Source: Imbricaverruca yamaguchii
Lineage: Eukaryota; Arthropoda; Thecostraca; Neoverrucidae
Assembly: GCA_034440575.1 (NCBI GenBank)
Contig: JAOTOL010001235.1
Location: forward strand, 1-64,000
Reading direction: 5' to 3'
DNA length: 64,000 nt
The notes below the pieces were generated by a model. That model was not told the origin of the DNA. It ran no database searches and saw nothing but the letters and a program-made list of their open reading frames with translations. Position 1 is the stretch's first letter; each line of letters starts with the position of its first letter. A program made the translations under genes and the position numbers. Of this stretch, positions 23,801-32,800 are shown piece by piece.

Positions 23801-26800
23801 GGACTGACGACTTTGAAGAAATATGATTGTTCCTCGTTCGGTGGACGCGGTATGGTATTCGTGCTGAGGTAAGTATCCAACGTGGTCTGATGAAGTCCAG
23901 CTACACGGCCGATATATATTGAAAATATATTGAGGTGAGATGCCTATTGAGGTGAGCAAATACCTCACCAAGTTTTCATATGACATGGTGGACAATCAGT
24001 CATTGATCGGCATGGCACTGAAGGAGCCAATTACGTGTAAGCTGCCCTGTCAAGTTAAAAAAATATTTCGCACAGCCTCCGTGTATGAGATAAGCAATCA
24101 ACTTCAGAAGTGAGCGCCAACCAACGCTGTTTCCCCTCTACGTTCGTGACCCACTTGTCCTGACACGGCCTTCTCGCAGGTGACCGAGGACCAGCTGGCG
24201 CCGTTTTTCCCCGCGCTGGTGACGCACCTGACGTGCGCGATGACGCACATCGGCGCGTCGGTGCAGCAGACGGCGCTGCCGCTGCTGGCCGCGCTGCTGG
24301 GCCGGTTCCCGCGGCTGGTGGCGACGGCCGTCGACCAGGTGCTGCCCACCCTGCTGGAGCAGATCTCGCGCTGCGGCTCGTCCGGCGCCGGCCGCGCGCT
24401 GCTGGCCGACCCGGCCACCCAGCTGTCGACCACCGGCTGGCGGGTGACCGTGCTGCGTCAGCTGGCGCAGGTGGGTCGTGTCTGGCGAGGTCGTGTCGAC
24501 TGCGTCACCCGCTGACCCAGCTGCTGGCCGCCCAGCCTTGGCGGCAAACCCGCTGCTGAGTGGTACCCCGTGGCAATGCTAAATGAATTGTTCGTCGTTA
24601 GGTGTGACATGTTGAAACGGGTGCTGTAGGATGTAGAAATTCGCCATGGAAACGATGTCATTTAACGGAAATTGCAAGATCTTCGAACAAAATTCTGATC
24701 CAACAACCTACTCACGCATGCACCTCTTTCCTTTGTTTTCAGATATCTACTTTAAGGGTATCTATTCAGATATCTATTTTAGCACTAGCAATACGAAATA
24801 CCTGTCGTCATCAACTGATACTGTATAACAGACCACATCATAGGCAATCCATGTTCCTGGAATTTTACTACGGGATGTTTGTGCATCCCAATGCACAGTA
24901 TTGAGTATCAGCATGCTACTTATCAAGAAGGAACTGTTGGAAATTCGATATGGAGACTGCATAACTCATCATGAAGCAGGATGTCGATGCTCCGTTGGGA
25001 GGGATGTCAATTCAGTGTTCAGAATGTGCCGTATTCCACCCTGTTTGACAGCAAATTTACCACTGCCCGGTGGTGACCCGCTGACCCGCTGACCCGGTGA
25101 CCCGCTGACCCGGTGACCCGCTGACCCGGTGACCCAGGTGCTGGCCACCCAGCCCGAGCTGGAGGACCGCTCCGTGGCGGCGCCGCCGACGGTGCCGGCC
25201 GCCGCCTACTGTCCGCTGTACGGGCGGCCGGCCGAGTCGGCTGTGCAGGCGACGGCCGCCGTCGGCCTCGAGCGGCGTCTGCTGACCGAGCCCGCCCAGC
25301 TGCGGCGGTACGCGGCCACCGTGATGCCCCTGCTGTTCGACACGTACCGCGAGGTGGCGCCGCCCGCCGACACAGACGGTACGACACGTACCGCAGGCCG
25401 CCGATACAGACGGTACGACACGTACCGCCGGCTGCCGATACAGACGGTACGACACGTACCGCGTGATACAGACGGGCACTACACTAGCCGCTGGTGCAGA
25501 CGGTACGACACGTACGCCCTGATACCGGTACACGTACCGCGATACGACACACCGCTGATACAGACGGTACGACACGTACCGCCGGCTGCCGACACAGACG
25601 GTACGACACGTACCGCCGGCTGCCGACACAGACGGTACGACACGTACCGCCGGCTGCCGACACAGACGGTACGACACGTACCACTAGCCGCTGATACAGA
25701 CGGTACGACACGTAACACTAGCCGCTGGTGCAGACGGTACGACACGTACCGCCGGCCGCCGACACAGACGGTACGACACGTACTGCCGGCCGCTGACACA
25801 GACCGCCATCCGCCGACACAGACGGTACGACACGTACCGCCGGCCGCCGACACAGACGGTACGACACGTACCGCCGGCCGCCGACACAGACGGTACGACA
25901 CGTACCGCCGGCCGCCGATACAGACGGTACGACACACACCGCCAGCCGCTGATACAGACGGTACGACACGTACCGCCGGCTGCCGACACAGACGGTACGG
26001 CACGTACCGCCAGCTGCCGATACAGACGGTACGGCACATACCACTAGCCACTGATACAGACGGTACGACACATGCCGCTAGCCGCCGATACAGACGGTAC
26101 GACACGTACCGCTAGCTGCCGATACAGACGGTGCGACATGTACCGCCAGCTGCTAATACAGACGGTACGACACGTACCACCAGCCGCTTATACAGACGGC
26201 CAACCGCCGACACAGACGTTACGACACGTACCGCCAGCCGCTGATACAGACGGTACTACACATACCGCCAGTGCAGACACAAACACCGGTGTAGACGGCT
26301 CGCGCTTTAGCTGTGAGCAGCACGGCGTCTCATGTCAGGGGGCCGGCGTTTGGTGCGTCTGTGTGTGGGTCCGATATGTGGGGACGGGTCGGGCTTGTGG
26401 TGTACGTGGAGACGGATCAGACGTGTTGTATGTGGGGATTGGTCAGATAATGTGTTGTATGTGGGGATGGGTTAGGGATGTGGGGGATTGGTCTGGGATA
26501 TGGTGCACGTGGGGAGGGGGTCGGGAATGTATGTCAACATGATAGTCTAGTCTATGGTGCAGGTCTAATCTAGTCTATGGTGCAGGTCAAAGCTGATATA
26601 TGGCAGACACACTGCGATGGGCTGACAGATTAGAGCGGTCTCACACACAGCCAGGCTAGACGAGCACGTGATAGGAGGAGAGTGGGGGGGGCTAGGTGTT
26701 CCTCTCGTGTTGTCATCTCTCTGAATTGCAGCATCTTCTTCCAGATGAATCGATAGAGGCTCGGACGGAGTGACGGTCGGGTGGAGTGTTAACGTTGTCT

Positions 26801-29800
26801 CCTGAACGTGCAGGCAGTCTTCTCTCAGACGAGGCGGCGGAGACGCTGGCGGTTGTGCTGCAGGTGATCGTGGAGCTCCTGCGGCATCTCAAACACCTGG
26901 ACGACACCAAACACACCACTCTGGTGAGGGACGGCACAAAATACACCACTCTGGTGAGAAACGCTATCAAGCACACTACCAGTATGGGCTAAAGTCCAGA
27001 AGAAGAACATTGGGTTGTTTTACAACGTATCTGACAGCAGGGTCATAGTGCGTGGACAACCTCTCACGCACTCTATGTCTTCCGTGCTTTATGCACAGGA
27101 TTTGACACTGCAACAAGAGAGTGCATGCACAGATCGACGGAGGTTGGCTCCCTTGGCAGCGCTCCGTCAAGACATGCGCCTGGTTGCGTCCAATGTTCGC
27201 GGACGTCCAGCAACAGTTGTTCCATAAGCGGATGGCGGCTCGGCATGTGTGGTGATTGTTGTGTTGTTACAATAACCGGTAGTAGCTCGGCATGTGTGGT
27301 GATTGTTGTGTTGTTCCATAAGCGGATGGTGGCTCGGCATGTGTGGTAATTGTTGTGTTGTTACAATAACCGGTAGCAGCTTGGCATGTGTGGTGATTGT
27401 TGTGTTGTTACAATAACCGATGGCGGATCGGCATGTGTGGTGATTGTTGTGTTGTTACAATAACCGATGGCGGCTCGGCATGTGTGGTGGTTGTTGTGTT
27501 GTTACAATAACCGATGGCGCCTCGGCATGTGTGGTGGTCGTCATGTTGTTTCATGAGCGGGTGGCGGCTCAGCACATGGCTAAAATAATGGTTTTTCGTT
27601 AGTGTGAGATGTCGAAACGGACACAGAAGGATGTCAAAATTTGCTTCGGAATTAGTGTCAATTAAAGTGTTTTTGATGTCTTTCGGACTCAAATTTGATC
27701 CAATGGTGTAGGCGCTTACAACCGTACTTTTGCCATTTCCTTTGAGATTCATAATTTAGGAAGACCTGTATTCGGGACAGGGAGAAAATTACTTATGCTA
27801 TAAATTGGTACTGTACGCCATATCACATAGTTAATCCCTTTTCCCGTAAATTACGTTGCGAAATGTCCGTGTATCACCATTCCTTGTTAGGAGCATTGAC
27901 ATGATGCATATAAGCGAGATACTGCTAGAAAGGAGACACGAAGACTTCATAAGCACGCATCGTGGAGCAGGATATCGACGCTTCTTGGAGAAGGATGTCG
28001 ATCGAGTGTCCAGAAAGTGGTATTTTGCACTTTATTTCATGAATAATTTATAATTGGCTCAGCATGTGTGGTGATTGTCGTATTATTACAATAATCCATG
28101 GCGGCTCAGCATGTATGGTGGTTGTACTGTTCCATTAATGGGAGCGTCTGGGCAGATGTGATGGTTGTTGTATTGTTACAATAACCGATAGCGACTTGGC
28201 ATGTGTGGTGATTGTTGTGTTGTTACAATCACCGATGGCGGCTCAGCATGTGTGGCGGTCGTTATGTTGTTCCATCAGCGGGTGGAAGCTCGGCCCGTGC
28301 AGTGGTTCTGGTGCTCCGTTGACGTGGCCGGCCCGGCAGGTGTGGTGGTTGTTGTGTTGTTCCATCAGTGGGTGGCGGCTCGGCCCGTGCAGTGGTTCTG
28401 CTGCTCCGTTGACGTGGCCGGCTCGGCAGGAGTGTGGCTGTGTCGTTCCACTGACGGGCGGCGGCTGGACAGGTGCGCTGGTTCACCGACACGTACCGGC
28501 CCGACCTGCACCGGCACGTGCTGGCGCCGTTCCCCTACTCGCGGCTGGTGGGGCGGCGCACCACGACCGCCTCGGACTCGCCCGGCGGCGCCGACATCGG
28601 CAGCGACTTCATCAACGTGCTGGCGTGCGAGCTGGCGGCCGGACTGGCCGCGCCCGCCGGCGCCGCCGCGCCCGGCCCGGCCCCCCGCACTGGTGTCCTG
28701 CAGTACCTGACAGGTGGGCGCGAGGCGGGTGGGACGGTTACGGTCCAGAGGTGAGACGTGGTGCTGCCGGGCAGGCGGATGTGGGTGGTTCTAGCGGCTA
28801 GAGGCGGGACAGTTACGGTCCAGAGACGAGATGTGGGTCAACCGGGCAGGTGTATGTGGGTGGTTCTAACGGCTAAAGGTGGGACAGTTACGGCTCAGAG
28901 ACGAGATGTAGGACTATCAGGCATTTGGATGTGGGTGGCTGTCAGGGTTGAAAAGATAGACTGTGCCTTGATGTCTCACGTGGAAGGGTCCTCTCATTTA
29001 TCCTCTCATTTTTATCATGTGGAGGTTGAGTGGTGCTGTTTGACAATGAACTACTCTGTGGTTAAAGTGCTGAAGATTTACTGTAGAGTGCGACCTAAAA
29101 CTCTGATGTTGCAGGTTTGAATAAAATATTATCTTCATAGTCGATTAGTCGAAAACAAACTCATCTCCACCTCCATGATTGCAAAATAGAAATACGACCC
29201 CGTAGAGACCGAGCTGGGTGCTCGCGGTAGCTCGGTTGGTAGAGCGTCGGACTCTTGTTCCCAAGATTGTGAGTTCGAATCTCACAGCCGACGGCATTTA
29301 CTGAGTCTTCCCGCGACCAATCGGCGTGAGAGGTTGGCGACGCTGTATGGCCTAGCGGTTGAATGTGGCGTAAAAGAACCCAAGAGCCCGAGCTAGGACA
29401 GTTGGAGAATGTCCAGAGATAAGGCGTAACACTGTCCGGCAGGTGGTAGCGGTGGCTGTAGTTGCCTGGGTGGTGTATGATATATTTGACAGGGGTTGCA
29501 CTACCAAAGGTGTGCTCTGAGCGTTTCCTGTGCGACTCGAGTGGATCAGCCGGTGGAGGAACTATGGATGTGCATATTGTCCAGTCATGAAAACTGGAGC
29601 ATTCCGCTCAAGTCCATGCACACTTTTGCACCAATTGTATACTTACATCTGTGTCTATAGCTAATGGTGAAGGTGAACACAATGCGTTGGTGCTACGTAT
29701 GCATTATGCACGTTCTAGAATTGTTGGCCCAGCTGGATTTTCTTAGTCTAGTGCTCGTCCTAGCTGTGCAGCAGAATGTCGCGTAATGTTTACACATGCA

Positions 29801-32800
29801 GGCCTTGATACCAGCACACAACGACCGTGCAGGCAACTCGTCGGGACGCTATTCTCCATGTAGCATTAAAATGAGTGCAGTGCTGCAAACAAAAGTGGTG
29901 GGATTATCCGACATGGTCAAAGCAGGTACCTCGGTTCGAGCTGGTGCCGTCTCCCTGGAGCGCCATTAGCCGTGCTCGTGCATAAAGTGCGTCGAGAGCC
30001 ACCCAATAAGCAAAAAGTCTCTCCCTGGTCTGTGTGCGTTCCTACCAGGCTATGTACATTGTCGCCAATGCCTCTCCCCAGGCTCGCACGTCAAGTAATC
30101 GTTCTCCTATATTACATTGTGTTGCCCCAACTTCCAGCCCCGACTCTTCGTCAAGTATCTGTCCCCCTGACAACGTTAGACTGTTCTCAGTCCCTCTGAC
30201 GGGTGTATGTCCCCACACTACGTTGGACTGTCCCTCAGTCCCTCTGGCGGGTGTATGTCCCCACACTACGTTGGACTGTCCCTCAGTCCCTCTGGCGGGC
30301 GTTTTCCCCGGATTACGTTATGGTGTCTTGCCGTCCCTCCGGCGGGTGTCACTCTCCCGGATTACGTTATGGTGTCTTGCCGTCCCTCCGGCGGGTGTCA
30401 CTCTCCCGGATTACGTTGGACTGTCCCTTCGTTCCTCTGACGAACGTCTGTCTCAAAGTCTGTCTTGGACTCTCCACCTGTCCCTCTCACTGATGTCTGT
30501 CCTCCGGACTGCGTTAGACTGTCACCCCGTACCCATGACGGGCGACTATTCCGCGGACTGCGTTCAACTGTCCTTCGTCTCTCTGACGGACGTTTGCTTC
30601 AAGTGTTGTTTTGGACTGTCTTCCCGTCTCTGACGGTTGTCTGCCTCAGACTACGTTTGACTCGCGAGTGATCAACTCTGGTCGAAGCGCCCTAAAGCCC
30701 AAATAGCTCCTCATCCTTCTGACGGTCGTCTGCCCCAGACTACGTTAGACTGTCTAACTGTCCCTGTGACGGTCGCTCCCCCGGAGTATCTCGGACTGTA
30801 TTCCCTTCCCCTTGGCGGTCGCTTGTGCCCCAGCCTGCCTATGGTGGCCTGTGCCCCAGCAGACGTGACGGTCGCCTGTGCCCCAGCCTACCTGACGGTC
30901 GCCTGTGCCCCAGCCTACCTGAGGTCGCTGTACCCCAGCCTATCTGACGGTCGCCTGTGCCCCAGACCTGACGGTCGCTGTGCCCCAGCCTACCTGACGG
31001 TCGCCTGTACCCCAGCCTATCTGACGGTCGCCTGTGCCCCAGCCTACCTGACGGTCGCCTGTACCCCAGCCTACCTGACGGTCGCCTGTACCCCAGCCTA
31101 TCTGACGGTCGCCTGTGCCCCAGCCTACCTGACGGTCGTCTGTGCCCCAGCCTACCTGACGGTCGCCTGTACCCCAGCCTACCTGACGGTCGCCTGTGCC
31201 CCAGCCTACCTGACGGTCCCCTGTGCCCCAGCCTACCTGACGGTCGCCTGTGCCCCAGCCTACCTCACGGTCGCCTGTACCCCAGCCTACCCGACGGTCA
31301 CCTATGCCCCAGCCTACCTCACGGTCGCCTGTACCCCAGCTTACCTGACGGTCGCCTGTGCCCCAGCCTACCTGACGGTCACCTATGCCCCAGCCTACCT
31401 CACGGTCGCCTGTACCCCAGCTTACCTGACGGTCGCCTGTGCCCCAGCCTACCTGACGGTCGCCTGTGCCCCAGCCTACCTGACGGTCGCCTGCTCCCCA
31501 GACTACCTGAGCACTGACAGATGCAGCGAGCTGGCACGTGTGTGCCGGGTACTGCGGCGTCTGTTGCGGCGCCCCGCGGCCCTGGCAGGCGGAGCCGGAG
31601 CCACCTCCGACCTGGACGTCGAGGCCCGCCATCAGCGGCTGGCCTGTGTGCGGGCGGCGGCCGAGCGACATGGCCGCGTCCGGTGTGCCGAGCAGGCGAC
31701 TGCGCTCACACAGCTGCTCACCGACGTCGTCTGGCAGGCTGATGCGGCTGATGTTGCTGGGTGAGTGGTGGGCTGACACAGCTGCTCACCGACGTCGTCT
31801 GGCAGGCTGACGTGGCTGATGTTGCTGGGTGAGTGGTGGGCTGACACAGCTGCTGACCGACGTCGTCTGGCAGGCTGACGCGGCTGATGTTGCTGGGTGA
31901 GTGGTGGGCTGACACAGCTGCTCACCGACGTCGTCTGGCGGGCTGACGTGGCTGATGTTGCTGGGTGAGTGGTGGGCTGACACAGCTGCTCACCGACGTC
32001 GTCTGGCGGGCTGACGTGGCTGATGTTGCTGGGTGAGTGGTGGGCTGACACAGCTGCTCACCGACGTCGTCTGGCGGGCTGACGTGACCGGTTGGACCGT
32101 GCTAGCACAGACAGCCACACACGTGCTGCCATCTGTCAGCTATCAGTCAACACATGCCCTTTATGTAGCTTACATTCGCCTACCGACATCATTCCTGCGA
32201 TCGTCGTATGTAGTGAAAGTTGCCACCCTTCCATTTCGCTCTTTATTGATAAAAACTGCGGATTAAGAACTAGCGTATTGCCTGACACGGGACGAATCCA
32301 ATAATATTATATAACGACGCTCAGGCTCATCTGAGGGCCGTTTAGGCTAGTCAGCTTGGGGTGGCCCGGTATTGTAGGGCCCGGGTGTCTACACTGAGCC
32401 CCGGCTGGCGGGGTGGCCCGGTACTCTGTAGGGCTCGACAGTAGGGCTGCCGTGACGGGAACACGGCTGCAGTTGTGCCCTTGGAGTGGAGTTCCTGGAC
32501 GGGGCGCTATGTTCAGGATCCGCACAAGCTGTGCAGAGCTTTGACCCGATCCTGTAAACCACCCGGGTATACATCAGCGCAGAGTTGGTTCGAAGAGCGA
32601 TGGGCGTCTCAGAATTGCATGTCTTGATGCCCGGCAGTTCGTGATCTCTCCTGTGCCACATCTGCCCATCGAACGGGAAAATAAAGGCAGTGAGACAGTC
32701 GTGGTGGTGGCATGCGGTACCCACACTAGCAGTGACCTATGTCATCCATGTAGGTCCATCATGATAGCTATGCAATTGCGTTGTTTTTGAATACCTCTGA

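Noticed and set aside
25129..26115. 328-codon ORF continuing exon 4 through the array
   Set aside because: The first 80 codons are exon 4; the rest is the 34-bp array, and a spliced path to exon 5 with matching phase and homology exists.
25341..26278. CRISPR-like array
   Set aside because: Direct units with no unique spacers, in eukaryotic intron DNA; no cas genes.
29222..29294. Genuine tRNA-Lys(CUU) gene
   Set aside because: The A box, anticodon loop and T-arm look right but the acceptor stem does not pair, and a SINE body and tail follow.
31519..31520. Exon 7 acceptor at GACAG (31519)
   Set aside because: It would put exon 7 out of phase with exon 6; the acceptor at 31501 fits phase and homology.
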